From positions 21,712,299 to 21,776,298 of the forward strand of contig NC_068366.1 in the NCBI RefSeq assembly GCF_020536995.1: a DNA stretch of 64,000 bases, in the 5' to 3' direction. Of the stretch, positions 48,791 through 61,969 are shown piece by piece. A program made the translations under genes and the position numbers. The notes under the pieces are model-generated. The model saw only the letters and a list, made by a program, of their open reading frames with translations. It did no database searches and had not been told where the DNA came from. This stretch comes from Dreissena polymorpha. Lineage: Eukaryota > Mollusca > Bivalvia > Myida > Dreissenidae. Positions within the stretch are counted from its first letter, which is position 1, and the number at the start of each line of letters is the position of its first letter.

Positions 48791-50640
48791 TTAAAACCGT
48801 TTTAGTCAACCTGTAATAAAACACAGAATGTGTATTTTTACAATTAAAGTCTGTATAATTATACACGCAACAAAAAACTTAACCTACATAACTGAACTCT
48901 TAAGTCAGCACCTTGACACAGTGACGGGCCATGCATTTGAGTGGTTTACTTAAAAGGTAGAGTATTGATTTTAATTACGTTTTAGAAAGATACATGTATT
49001 TTTGATTTATGATAAGCTTCCGTATTGTTGTAAGTGTTCACATGGTTTAACACTTTTTATGTGTTGGCACTTTCTTTGCAATTACGTAAATAAATATACA
49101 TATTAAACTAATATTTGGAGATTTTTTAATTAAGATATGATTTCAAAACAACACAAATATACAAATGGTAAAATGTCGTTGTATTCTAAAAGTTTCTTAG
49201 TTTTTTTTATAAACTCAATGTCAACACTGTTATGCGTTTTCTTTAATTTAAAAACTCTACTCATAGGGCGGAGTATCATAGGTGGTATGTTTGTTTTCGT
49301 TCAGAAAATAAGAAGTGGCGATGCACATTAACCCCAAAAAGTGCTGTTAATGGTGAAATATTGTCAATTGCATGGCAATTCATAATAAGGATGAATCTGG
49401 TCTTATTTTGATAAGAGAGTTTACCATTCTTCTTATTTAACTGCTTCAAATTTGCGTTTTTTATTGAAACTATGTAACATATTTCAGAAACCGGAACTGC
49501 AGTATTGTCCTTAAATAATTTGTATTGTTATACTTCGTTAAAGTTTACATCCACCGTGTTATAACATATTAACAGATGCCTGTATGACTGCCCCATACAC
49601 ACAATACGTATTGATTTTGAAAAATGATTGATTCTATATATTTGGCGAATACGAGTTAAGATACGATTATATTGAAATCAAATACAATACGATTTTTTTC
49701 TAAATTTGCTCAGGCAATGTCTTATCAGCTTTAATTGCGCATTATTCGTTTGATTATTCACATAAGCACCGAATGTACAACAGCAATCCGCTGGCATCAT
49801 GTATTAGTCAGAATACAATATGCTCGAAGACGAATAGTTTATCCAGAAAAAATTGTCGTGAGTAAATATTATCCATTTTAACAATCTTGTCGTAAAGGAG
49901 TAAGTTAAAAGGCGAATCGCTGCAAATATCACTTAAAATATATGCGTAAACCAATTCCGAATTTACGTCTGTAGTAAACCTTAGAATCTTTGCACATGTA
50001 ACATGTGGTCGAACTGTAACTTGCCTAAAATTTAACAGTCGCATTTTGATGGCAAACGTTTAAGGTTTTATGTGTTTACACATCTTTTCCAGTAATCATT
50101 TGTATTACTAATGCACTAGGGTATTTTTATATAAAAGAGATGTTATTAAACATGAACAGTTAGGTGCTATTAACATCTTCCTGTTTTAAATTTTTTAATA
50201 TTGTGCTGTTTCATCTAAACCCAGTTCACAATTTGAAAATGTGCAAATATATTGATCAGCATGCGAACATTCGTAACTTCATTTTTATTTCGTTTATTTG
50301 GCTCGACATAATCGGTTTTGATGGCCATTAAAATAAGGAAAAATAGATTTCAACTTGTGTCGTGCGTAATGTAGGACATGAACATGCGTACCTTGGTAGT
50401 AGGGTTTTGGTTTGTTTCGACTAGGAGTTTTTAGAAAAAGAGTGGAATGTGGGAGCATCCGTTCCAAAAAGGAATAATTATACTTAAAATATGCTTTATA
50501 ATCCATCACTTGATTTATAAACACTAAGCATGGTCATTAACCTTCTCTAAAATACCTGATCACAATACCAGTTGTATAATAAAGCCGCATTAAACCAATG
50601 GACATTAAATAATAAGTGCACGCACAGAATTTGTAAAGAA
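48791..50640 (-). repeat. Module gamma edge and beta, copy D
   Basis: Reverse match to 36,180-34,700 and to 8,560-6,900, for example GTGTATTTTTACAATTAAAG facing the 36,110-36,170 stretch, and AACCAATGGACATTAA. It continues copy D on the far side of the LINE. Confidence 0.7.
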
Positions 50641-50829
50641 CGAATATATTTTAGAAAACTTAACATGATTCAATTGCATATTGTTAATAGACACTAAAGC
50701 TGCTCCTAAAATGCATTTCACAACGCAAATGGTGTTACGTAAAAGACTACAAGTTACGTTTATTATGTTAACTACATTGCTTGGGAATTCTTTCATTCAA
50801 GTGTCGCCTTATTTATATTGAAAAATTAA

Positions 50830-51010
50830 CTTATTTTCTTCAAACGTGCTTTTTCCATAACCTGAATATATCGTTAAGACAGTAATCGAAAGAGAACAAG
50901 CAAATAGCTGAAAGTTGCAATCCGATTCTTGTGCACAAATATTCTTACGGAAAATGAACTTTTACTCGTTAGACAAGAAGCCGGTGATTATGGTGTCTTG
51001 TTTTATTCGC
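50830..51010 (+). repeat. Module part X fragment, copy 3
   Basis: Matches about 32,800-32,940: CGATTCTTGTGCAC, TTACGGAAAATGAAC and GGTGTCTTGTTTTATTCGCA resemble that region. Only the end of X remains. It occupies the place expected for X beside beta of copy D. Confidence 0.5.
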
Positions 51011-51827
51011 ATGTACTGCAGGATTTCTTTAGCATAGTAGGCATATGTCCTGTATGCAATATGCACGACATAGAATATTCTATATCTATAGCAAAATATA
51101 CTTTTAGGCTAGTATGTTACTTTAAATATGCCAACGTTTTTCCTACTGCAAAGTTCATATTAAGTAACAGCAAGCCTATACTACATTGATACAATACCTT
51201 GTTGAACTAACTACGGGTGTCATATAATTGTATATGAGTTTACTTAATTGCAAATGCATGGTAAATATAAAAATTATGCTTATTTTTTATATTTAAATGT
51301 TTTATATGTTTATATAAAGTATGTGCAGTTCAATAAAATTAACAAAAATGATACCTAACGGCCACACTAAACATTAAATATGTGTTGTATTACGTTTATT
51401 GTAATCATTAATATATTTCCTATGTTGAGACACATAACACCTCTAAAAACATAAGCTTTAATCCCATGTTTGCTGTATAGCTATTGTTCTGTATACCCTA
51501 ACCTTTGAACATGTCGAAATGTAGCAAAGGCGTCATATGACGAAACGCCTGTGTAAAGCGGCTTGTAATCTGAAAGCATGTCGTATATATGTGATTCCTA
51601 AATATCAGTTATTACAAAGTATTTATATTATTGTTCTGATGAGCAACATTAATTAAACACATTGTATTAATGATTTATTTTTTAGCAGCCACATAAACAA
51701 CCAAGCTATGTAATATGGATCTTTTACACACATTATTGCTGCTTCTTCCTGTATTTGCGCAGATGAGGATCTGAAATATTAACTTAATGAGGCTATATTC
51801 TTAAATCTATTTTTATTAAGAATGAAT
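51011..51827. other. AT-rich spacer
   Basis: Nothing recognised. The 86-codon frame at 50,929-51,189 overlaps the X fragment and has no motif. Confidence 0.3.
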
Positions 51828-53842
51828 GAAGTTGACACTGTTCGAAGTTTCATTTCATCGTTCCTCAAAAATACCTCTGTATAAATAAAATACTCTGGTA
51901 TCTTTCCTTCCATTGAGTAATTAAATGGTAATTAAATTGAATACGTTTTAATTCCCTTCTATTATTGTTTGATTTGAGTTACAATTCTATGAGGTTAAAT
52001 TTTATTTACACTTAAATGTATCGTAAATATTGCTGGGTCAAGTGTGAGGTTGAGCGCTCTAAAACCGGTTTTAAACCCCCAATGCTTTGCATTGTCCGTT
52101 CCAATGTGGTGAACCCCGCTTTATTCTTATATGTGTTTATGTCGTTTTGTATTGTGCTGTTTTGTGCTGTTTCGTACTGTTTTGGCAAACAGGTCACTTG
52201 CCTTATATAAAGGACCAACTAATTGTATATAATAAGAATTAAATACGTGCTCCAGCAGCTGGGGTTTCACTTCTTATATTAAGTTTATTCGGATACATTC
52301 TAATTTTTCATGAAATGTAAAAACGTACAACCAAAACAAACCAACTCTAATATTATTTTTTTTAATAATAGGAAATCACAAAATGACGACTATTTTCGTG
52401 GAGCAATCATGTGATGTTTAAATCTATGCTGATTCGCTTGATCTTTTTCAAGAATGCCGCAATAAATGGAAATTTTTCTGTCAATGCCAATTATGGTAAA
52501 GCTTCCTCCTGGTACAGAAAAAGGATTGGGCATTCTTTAGCTGTCTGTATTGATAATGTTTTCATGCACCTGAACATTGGTGAAACACTATTTCAGACTA
52601 ATCGAGATTTGTCTGGGAACAATTTCTTGGACGAAGCACTTAGAGTGATGTCGGTTCCCATACGCCAGGAAAATATTATTAAAGAACACGCAACGTTTCT
52701 TGAATAGAATTTATCCTACACAGGTTGTCATCTGCACTTGGATCACGTTAAACCAATCATGATCCATCATTTTGTAGAAAATTGATGGATTCAATAAGCC
52801 TCAGCTAGTTTGCTTTCCTTGGACGTCATCAAAAATATTATCTGATGTTATTCTATGTGGTGTTTATGTATGCGAGTTAAACAAATGTGATATTTTTTAT
52901 ACGTCCAGTACATTTTATACTCTTGGAAATAGTTACAACAATAAGTGAAAGGGAATGCATGCGGATCGTATGGTTTACAGCTTTTTGACGATAGAATGAA
53001 ATATTAAGAATTATATAAATATAAAACAGTGTTTATTATCATGTTTTTTCTGTCATGGTTTTCTTCCCACATTAAGAATATGTTTCTGTTAATGTTCTAT
53101 TCTTAGTGCATATTGTTTGATTCCTTAGACTACAAACTCCTATATTCAATAGTAAAAATTTTAAGGATAATCACGATAGCAACTGTAAGTAATGAACTTT
53201 TTGCAATACGCTTTTGTTTAATTTGTTTAATAAAAAATGATACCCTTTGAAGTGTATGTCTGAACATTTTACAACGTGCATCACATTTAGCAGAATTCAA
53301 AACTCTAAACAGTACAACTATATGTTTCGTGGGACTAACGATATCATCCCAGCACAAACACGCTTGTAAGCTTCACCCGAAAATTGTGTGTAATGATTTT
53401 AGCTACGATGAAATTTAAAGAAGCGAAACAGCAACTGCTGGAGCGGTATTGTATTCTTATTATATACAACTGGTCCTTTATTTACGCCAAATGACTGATA
53501 GCCAAAACAGTAGGAAACAGCACAATGCGAAACACCATACACACATATAAGAATAAAGGTGGGGTCACCTCCTTTGAAAGGTCAATGCAAAGCATTGTGG
53601 GTTTTAACTGGTTTTAGAGCGCTCAACCTCACAATTGGAGTTGCAGTATTCATGATACATGTAAGTGTAAATACAATGTAACCTCATATCATTGTAATTC
53701 AAATTAAACAATAATAGAAGAGAATTAAAACGCATTCAATTTAATTATCATTTTATTACTAAATGGTATGAAGGAGACCAAAGCAACAGATTAACAACTT
53801 TTTGAGGAACAATGAAATAAAACTACGAACAAGTGTCATCTG
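51828..53842. mobile_element. Fold-back structure with 430-450-bp inverted arms
   Basis: Arms 51,828-52,276 and 53,417-53,842 are inverted copies (GTGAGGTTGAGCGCTCTAAA faces TTTAGAGCGCTCAACCTCAC; CAATGCTTTGCATTG faces CAATGCAAAGCATTG). The loop of about 1.14 kb holds a 98-codon frame. This could be a fold-back transposon or two copies of a repeat inserted head to head. No target duplication was found. Confidence 0.6.
52414..52707 (+). CDS. Unknown ORF in the fold-back loop
   Basis: About 98 codons from ATG 52,414: MFKSMLIRLIFFKNAAINGN, then YGKASSWYRKRIGHSLAVCI, IGETLFQTNRDLSGNNFLDE and RVMSVPIRQENIIKEHATFL. Less AT-biased than random frames here and well mixed in residues. No domain is recognised; it may be an exon or a relic of the element's own protein. 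Confidence 0.25.
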   Translation: MFKSMLIRLIFFKNAAINGNFSVNANYGKASSWYRKRIGHSLAVCIDNVFMHLNIGETLFQTNRDLSGNNFLDEALRVMSVPIRQENIIKEHATFLE

Positions 53843-54119
53843 CATCCAGAAACTGTATCAGGAGATACATGATTGTTTTTGTTCAATACTTTTAAAACAG
53901 CACATTAACGAAAAACATACAATGATCAAAGCTTCATCGAGCTTCGGAACGACTATTGAAAAGCATTTAATCTTTTAATCTCCATTTCTTGGAATATATG
54001 TAGTGTATATTTGAACTAACAAAGCATCTATATAGGTACACACATTTACATCACAATATAATCACCATGCGTTTGAGGTGACTGGTGTTAACAGTTCTAT
54101 AACCATCAACAGTAAATGC

Positions 54120-55310
54120 CATACAATATATAGATTGAACCTGTAGGATTGTTAAGACACAATGAACATATTTACAGTTGCAAATGAGATTCTTTATTTT
54201 ACAAATGAGAAAATTAAAGAAAACATATTTTTCTTTCGTGCGACAGAAATTATGCAACTTCAGACCCAGAGGAGGCAAACACATTTACAATTTTGTTTTA
54301 AAATGTTGCATCTTCAAGTGACTCCGGAACAGCAGCGTTTCTTCGGTCGGTCTGTCCACGCAATACATTTTCTGTACCATTGTCTTCAAACGACTCGTAT
54401 GTTTTTTTTAGTAAGACTTTCTAAAACGCAACGTTCAGATATAAGTGTGATCATTATGGTTTTCCCGCTGTCAGCATTTCTCTGTACGTTTGTGATTATC
54501 AAATGAGGTTTCTTGATATTTATATTTCAAAGTGCGGTTATTGTCTTCACCAGTGCTTGTTGCTCTCTGGATATCATTAACTGGATCGTGTATGCAGTAA
54601 ACGAAAATGGAGAATCACGTGACAAGAAGATGCAATCCGATTGGTTTGAAGCATTTCTTTTTTACGGAAAGTGAAAAATACACATTTTAACAAAAAGCAA
54701 GTGATAATGGTGTTTTGCTGTTGTTTTTTCTTCAGGATATTTTCTCGCAAATTTAGCATATTTGATATTTATTAACAGAGCAATTCTCGATTTAAAAAAT
54801 ACCGGATAGTCTTGAAAGTGTTGTGCAAAAAGCTGTTCAAAATTCTATATAGTGGACAGTGTGAGGCTTATATTTTAATTTGCCAGATTCGTAGAAAATT
54901 AAGATTCTGTATATGTTGTGCTTACACGAAGTGTATTTTATTTATTTACATTTTGCACACAAATAGATGCGCATTTACAGACTCATAGTAAATAAACAAT
55001 AACGCTTTATTGGTCGTTGTCGGTTAGGCATTTCTTTATTTACCCCGTTTACTCTTAAGTATACTAAAATTTACCCCGAGTAAATATAATACCCGAAAGG
55101 CACCCGGTCATTCCCCTGGGTACTTCAACGTATATTTCCGTATCCGGGCGCATTGTATACTTAAGCATAGCCGTAGGTACTTTAAGTAGTACCTGAGCGA
55201 CACTGACAAACGAGGAAAAACTCACCGCTAACAGTATCTGACACTTTTGAAAAGTTTTAATTTGTTCACATCAATGTTCACTTTGATTGTTGCTTTCATG
55301 TGCGTCCAAA
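54120..55310 (+). repeat. Module part X, copy 4
   Basis: Forward match to 32,090-33,690: CTTCAAGTGACTCCGGAACA, GTCTGTCCACGCAAT, TTTACGGAAAGTGAAA and CAAATAGATGCGCATTTAC are shared. The coding-like tract has stops in both candidate frames. No internal duplication. Confidence 0.65.
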
Positions 55311-55499
55311 AATTACAACCCTTCTCGTTACTATACAGACAAATAGGTAAATCAGTGAAACAGCTATAAAAAATAACAAATACATTTCATTTGATAAATA
55401 AATAAGGCTACAGCTAACTAACCAAAAATATTGAAAGTATAAAAAAGAACATTTGGACTTATTTCAATAATATGCATTTCTCTGAAATGGGTATCCGGA

Positions 55500-55645
55500 C
55501 AATCGATCCCACGGACAATCGCATTTTCGCTAATTTTGACGAGGCGGACGTTCGCTCCTACGTTATTGTGCTAATTATAACAACCTGGACACTCGCTCCT
55601 TCATTATTTGTACCAACACGGACAGTCGCTCCTACATACTTTTGA
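55500..55645 (+). repeat. Minisatellite of GGACANTCGCTCC units
   Basis: Successive units GGACAATCGATCC, GGACAATCGCATT, GGACGTTCGCTCCTACGTTA, GGACACTCGCTCCTTCATTA and GGACAGTCGCTCCTACATAC, with period from about 16 to 41 bp. Confidence 0.7.
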
Positions 55646-56179
55646 ACAAGGGCCATTGGTTCCATACAATTAGATGCGTAAACTTAAAACAAGTATACGC
55701 CGATCAAAGTTTAACACCTATAACAAAGACCTATAAAATACACAGATTGGAAACTTCGCGCTTTATCGTTTATATCTCGCGGCGGGGGTCACGTGGTCAA
55801 GAAACCGATAAGGTAGCGACGCGTCAGTAGCAATGGCTACGATTATCGAGCAAAGTTATGCGAAAATGTTACGGCGCATTAGAAAGGTAGCTATAACTTG
55901 GGCAATAATGATCCGATTTTGATACAATAAAGTTTCATAGAAACATTAGTCCATTATGCTTAAATAAAATTTCGATTATATTTAGCTAGAATAAGAATGT
56001 ATAATGCCGCAATGGTTTAAAAAATAGCGCTGTAAGAATTTCCTAATCGCGGCGAAAATGCGGTCGAATAGTTTATTTAACAGGCTTTTGCTGATAAAAT
56101 ATTCTTGTATACATTTTTATTTCTAACATATAAAACCTTATACAATAATGTTATTTAAAAAACAGATAGATATACATTC
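55646..56179. other. Spacer with a GC-rich patch
   Basis: 55,780-55,960 is less AT-rich (GGCGGGGGTCACGTGGTCAA, AACTTGGGCAATAATGATCC); probably part of an interspersed repeat, ends not seen. Confidence 0.3.
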
Positions 56180-56720
56180 ATAAAACAGTTACAGTTCAAA
56201 AACATCTTTAAGGCTCATATGATGCCAATCCTGTTCTCCCAAATTATGTTAAGTTAAAGGTAAATTGTACATTTGGAATAGTTTAATTAAGAATACAAGC
56301 ATACAATACTAGTTATTAATCATGATTGAAATTGGCTATATACATAATGCATATACTAAAGTATCATCACAATTTTGTATAACAAGTAAAATCGCAGTTG
56401 TTGTTTGCAGTCTTGCACGAAATTAATACTGTCCGAATATGGGGCTGATAAAATATCATATTCAAATACAATATGAATTTTTCGGAACATATTTTAATAA
56501 AAGTGTGAGACATTTTTTTAAAAGCGGAAACATGATTAAGACGCATTAGGAAACGCTCCGACATTAACAAGAAAATGCAAACGGCCACGTTAGGAAACGT
56601 CATCCCAATGATGAGCATTTTAATTGAAGTATGTTTAACAAAACAGCACTGACATCACTGCGATAATGGCAAAATAAAGACATGCTCGAAATCGTTGTTT
56701 ATCTTAAATATACGAAGATA
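56180..56720 (+). repeat. Module alpha end, copy F
   Basis: Forward match to 3,755-4,280: AAATCGCAGTTGTTG, CATATTCAAATACAATAT, AAAAGCGGAAACATGATTAA. Confidence 0.65.
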
Positions 56721-59690
56721 TAGATATAGATAGACGTTTTCGCGTTAGCTGTTTACGTTATACGCATGTATATTTTAAGATGAAATGTAAAGAGAAAACA
56801 AACCACTCATATCAAGAAGAACCATGGACTTGAAAACATTCGAACACCTCAGACAAGATATAAACGTTTTTTTTTTATATTTGTTTGTTGTTCTTTTTGT
56901 TTTATTGTTTTGGTGTGGTTTTTGTGGGGGGACGAAGGTTATTGTTTATTTAATCTTTGCAGTCTGTTTACGTCATTTAAAGGCAAGAGGGATACTTGCG
57001 AATTCTTAGAATAGCACCCATGTGGTATTTTATTGGAAAGGCAGCATAGATCAGTACCAATATGATTGTATAAGGCTACATAAACGTAGATCTTTTTGAT
57101 AGTTGTCTGCACCATACGGTAAGTTAACTTATATTTTATCTTTGTATGGATCGAAAATTTAACTCAGTAAAGATCCATTCGTTATTGACACTGATTTGTC
57201 TTTGAGCGATCATTTGAAGCGTTCACGGTCAGTTTACAAATTTCCATCAGCGACTAATCATGTTTTAAGCGAGAATTAAGATTTATAAACATTATTTTCG
57301 CTTTTACTCTTTCTTCATCGTGTGGGTCAGCAGATCAAATGTGTGGGAAGTTATGATTTAACTATTTAGAACTTGCAGACAGAAATATATCAACTTAATC
57401 GGTAAAGCTGCTGTTGAACCTAATAACCTCAAAACTAACGACTATCATTACTGTACCGTGAAAATACTCTAAATTAATTGCATATTATCGTATGTGAGTA
57501 TATGGCAGAGGAACCTCAAAATGCTTTGATTACTAGTATATGATTCATATTGCATGTTTTTTGCAAATAAATATGTGTGCACTAACACATGGATTTCATT
57601 TATCACATGTTGAAAGATGCAGTCTAACGAGTTTAATTAATTGCATTATCCTTTAATTAACGTTAATTTTAAATTAATGTAATCTTTTAAAATTAAGTTA
57701 CTGAATATATGTGTAGTGCTTATTCTCGGAAAATGAAGCCTGGAATGAACGATTACTGTCGTGCAGGAGAAGCGGAACTGACAGAAGTTGGCTCTTAAGA
57801 CCAGTCTGTATATCCTTGCCTTAGGACTAAAAGTGATTGAGAAGAATAATAAGAAGAAGAATTATCGATGTTTGCATACTGTTTTGCTTTTTACATACAA
57901 AGCCATCTACGCTATTGATACTGATTTCAATATGCGCTCATGTATTTTGATCTGCATGATATGTTTTGCAAACATTTTCCGATGTTCATATGATATAATG
58001 TATGTATTGCCTACTGCCTCAATCGTGGAAAAAGCGCTTCTGCTACAGTGGGTACTCGAAATGGGTATAGTACAAATGAGCGCAATTGAAACTAATGAAT
58101 GTCACTCGAATATCCCTCTAGTCATATTCACGTTTACATATAACGACTTAATACATTCGCTTCCGCAAAATACAAAAACGGGTTTCACAAAATACGTTTT
58201 CTGGTTTAAATGACTTATATCGAAGAAATCTTATCATTCGTACTTGCATAATATTAGGACATGGAGTATTTCCTAGCGATTATGTATACTCGTATAACTA
58301 TTCACGAACATTCGGACGAAATATGGATCAAGGTCGAATTTATGAACTTGATGTATTAAAGAAATATACAAAAATTAATGTTGATATGGTCTTGAGCTTT
58401 TCCTAGATACCTTTTTCATAGATAAATGAAGTTAAATGATATAATCTCAAATATTTGTATGAAGACCACCAACCAAACTCTTATGCAGAGACAATAGGCA
58501 GTACAGCGAATATACAATACAACCGACTCTTATTTTAGCCGCAAATGTTTCGCTTCTGAAATGCAAAGTCGCTATTATATTGCCGTTATATGGCAATGGC
58601 CGCAATAAAAATCGGTCTGATTCGCATTCTCAATAAGTAAATGTCACTTTAACAAATACTTTAACGATTCAATATTTTTAATGTGTACGGTAATATGAGA
58701 TATGATGTAGATGCATATCATGCCATGTTACAGTTCATCATTAATTCATGATTTACATACTAAATCATCAAGAAAGAAGTAAACTAATTCCTCTTGTTAT
58801 TGCTGGAAATGTTATCACGTGTATTGACAAATGTCCGATATGCCATTTTTAAACGAGGATTTGTTAAACGACTAATTTAAATAATTAATTATTTCATCTC
58901 ATTTAATGCAAGTTAGAGAACGGATACTTCTTTGCCGACATAAACAAAATTACAGGCAAATTTTACAGAAAGACTTTTTAAATAGCCAATGCTTAATATC
59001 ACCATATTGGTTTTATTTGGCAATAAATCACTTGGGTATGTGCAAAATATAAACGCATGCATATACACCATGCATTTCATTTTGGTCAAATTCATGTGCA
59101 GGATTTTAGTACGCAGAACCTTCGAACGAAATAGTTATATTCAAATTTAAATGAGTTGCCTCATTTAATGCCTTTATGTTCGATAAAGTGGCTTACTGAA
59201 GGAAATTAAAGCTTGAATGACTCAAGATTCTAACAATATTCTTTACAAACCCTCAGCGACAGCAATATTATTTATAATTTCCATTTGTTTAGTATGTTCT
59301 TTTGAGTTCCATGACTTTTCACACTAAAAAGTAATTCTAACAATTAGATTGCAAATAGTTTTTAGCGCATGTTAAAATAATGTTTAATAGAACTTGAAAC
59401 ATGAACAACAACATGTGTAAAGATCTGGTTTATTTCAAATTGAATATATATTTGAAAAATCTTGTGACAACGAACGAGACACCATTCACGTTTAATTCCA
59501 CAGTTTACATAATTATTTTTTAATAATGTCATGTGATGTAAGACTTTGGAATACACAGTTCCTCACCAACTTGTCTATACAACAGGTGTAAGTAGATAAA
59601 AATGAACCGCACTATCATATATAAAATGATATTCCCTTATCTGATTATCTAACAAAGGTATTGATTTGATATAATTATGTGGTTGTTGCT
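56721..59690. other. Long AT-rich stretch without a recognisable gene
   Basis: The longest frame (57,788-58,213) begins at a TTG; its first ATG is at 57,932, leaving about 93 residues without a motif. I see no strong repeat structure by eye. Confidence 0.3.
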
Positions 59691-59694
59691 GCGT

Positions 59695-59885
59695 GTTACC
59701 ATAGAATGGGTGAGATACAGTTCTGTACTGCTAGTTCCACCAGCATCCTCAGCTGAGAACCGCCTATCAACAGGTGTTTCGGCCCTTTAATCACAGGACA
59801 CTCTCCAGGCGGCGGGCCGCAGTGTTGATCAAACACTGCGTGTTGGTGGTAGGCTTCCAGCTCCTCTCCTCTCTCTTCGTTTAAA
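59695..59885. other. GC-richer patch beside the hAT element
   Basis: Contains CTCAGCTGAGAACCGCC, CAGGCGGCGGGCCGCAG and a GTGTTGATCAAACACTG palindrome. Possibly an interspersed repeat. A similar GC-richer patch lies at 61,280-61,440. Confidence 0.3.
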
Positions 59886-59896
59886 TAATTTAAATT

Positions 59897-61170
59897 TAGG
59901 GATGTCAACGAATATCCGAATATCCGAATATTCGGTCCCGGGCCGAATATTCGGATACTGTTTTCCGAATCGAATATTCGGAAGAAAAATAAAAAATCGA
60001 GTAATTTCAAAGACTTTGTATTCGTAAAATTTGCTTCAAACATTGTCAAAAAAGTTGTTCCCCGTGTCATAATGTTTATTCCGGTTGACGCGATAATGCG
60101 TCGCTATGGTGATGACAGTATAGCGGTCATAAATCCCGCTAACAAAGCCAGACACTTTGTGTCAAAATTATGATAGGTGCAAATCGCGTCTGCAATCAAA
60201 CACCGACCTGCACTTGATCCAATGACTCGAATTACATTTAAAATTATCAAAGATTAAATGAGTAAAGGAAAAGCCAACTTTGTGTAAAAAAACAAATAAG
60301 ACCGTATGGCAATTAAAACACCGACCCGTCTTGATCTAATAACTCGATTACATTTAAAATGATCAAAGATTAAATGAGTAAAGAAAGAGCCGACTTGGTG
60401 TGAAAAACAAAACAGATCGTATGGTTATAATGACGTTGTCCAATCAAAAAAGCTTTTAGAAAATAATTTACTCAACCTCTAATGAGTATTTGCGTATCGT
60501 ATGGTTCAAACATTAATTAATTACTCAATATTCAATCAGGTATTATACTTAAAGAAATGTTTTTGGTATTGCACCCTCATTTAATTGAAAATATTATAAT
60601 TGTTACACGCATAAAGTAAATATCTGTCCAAGCAAAATGCCACATACGCCTTCCGCTGCTTAGAAGTATTTCACGACATCATCCGATAAGAAGTCGCCGA
60701 TCCAAGTGTCTTTAAACGTGGCAACTTAAAAGACTGACTGTTTAGTCTGTTCAACAGGTTCAACGTGTGTTGTGGCTATGTACATATTTCGTTTAAGTTC
60801 AGCTTTATTATATGTAGATATAACTGTTTTGTCATGTATTTTTTTTTCGTCATGTAATATTATGTTTCTCGTTCTATTGTTGATGTACGATATTAATAGT
60901 TCAAAAACAGTTTTTGTCATTCAATTTTAACAATAAAAACTTAAAAAGTAATCAACAAAATCAGCTTCGAATAGCGACGGCAACGCTGTGTCAATATTTA
61001 GTCACTTCCGGTGAACTTCGGTAAAAACAAAGAAAGTAGAATTCATGGAGTAATGGTACGGTAAACAAAGTTGACTTTTTTCCAACAGATGTTGACCGAA
61101 TATCCGAATATTCGTTCGGAAGGGTGACCGAATATTCGAATACCGAAATTGGTATTCGTTGCCATCCCTA
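59897..61170. mobile_element. Non-autonomous hAT-type element, 1,274 bp
   Basis: Both ends read TAGGGATG(T/G)CAACGAATA inward and are flanked by the perfect 8-bp duplication TTTAAATT (59,889-59,896 and 61,171-61,178), the hAT size. Next to the ends are clusters of CGAATATTCG and ATCCGAATA words in both orientations, typical of subterminal transposase-binding repeats. An internal tandem duplication (60,195-60,425) repeats ACACCGACC and GATCAAAGATTAAATGAGTA-like blocks. There is no transposase frame. Confidence 0.85.
60195..60425. repeat. Internal tandem duplication of the hAT element
   Basis: Two diverged units of about 120 bp sharing ACACCGACC, CAAAGATTAAATGAGTAAAG and GATCGTATGG or GACCGTATGG. 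Confidence 0.75.
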
Positions 61171-61969
61171 TTTAAATTTAATAACATTTAAATAAGTCAG
61201 AGTTGCCAAAATACAATGTATATTGATGCTGAAATCGCTACACATATAAAACCAATCATGTTGATAAGATAAATCGTGCCTACCACACGGCTGACTCCTT
61301 AACATGGTGTGGTGGTTTGAGTGCCCCTATGACCCGGGGGCTATTCCAGAGGGAGTGTAAATTCCTGACATGGCTTTCCAAGCTCGCCTGGCTAACGGGT
61401 AGAGAACAGACGAATATCAGCCACTTCTCTGCGAGGCCAAGACGCATTAAATGATCATTCGAATCTGAAAAAAACAAGTACGGATTACCAGTACCCATTT
61501 TACTGTACTGCAATTGCCTGTAAACAATAAAATACAAACATACAAACATCAAACGTTATGATGGTTTGATAGCAAATGTAAAAATCGATTGTATCACTAT
61601 TAATCACATATTTTAGCCGATTGAACAGTTCTTATATGTCACCACATTAAATATCTCTTCATCAACTTTTTTAACCGATTAGAATGCTCTTCATCAGAAG
61701 TGTAAGCCATTAAGATGGCTAGTCCGCGTAAGCGTACATCGATCAGATAGCTTTTTGCATGAATTGAATATCTCTTGCGAAAATTATAAAAGAAGCAGTC
61801 ATGATAGCAATTGATATGTGCGGACTTTCTTAAAATGTCTGTATTACACTTTAAGATGTATTAATAGCATTAATTTATCATTTGATACACTGTGCCTATA
61901 GCATATAACTTTGCGTATGCTTTACCCGTCTAGTACCACCAACTCTTATTTTACCTTCTTCGTCCCTTT
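61171..61969. other. Spacer with a GC-richer patch
   Basis: 61,280-61,440 is GC-richer (TATGACCCGGGGGCTATTCC, CTCGCCTGGCTAACGGGTAG); origin unknown. Confidence 0.3.

Noticed and set aside
1-50640. Module copies as assembly haplotype duplicates
   Set aside because: Copies differ by many substitutions and private insertions (hairpin, MITE, LINEs), so they are old genomic duplications.
57788-58213. 141-codon plus-strand frame
   Set aside because: It begins at TTG; the first ATG leaves about 93 residues with no motif, and composition is that of AT-rich DNA.
59696-60070. 124-codon minus-strand frame
   Set aside because: It crosses the left end of the hAT-type element and so cannot be an ancestral gene.
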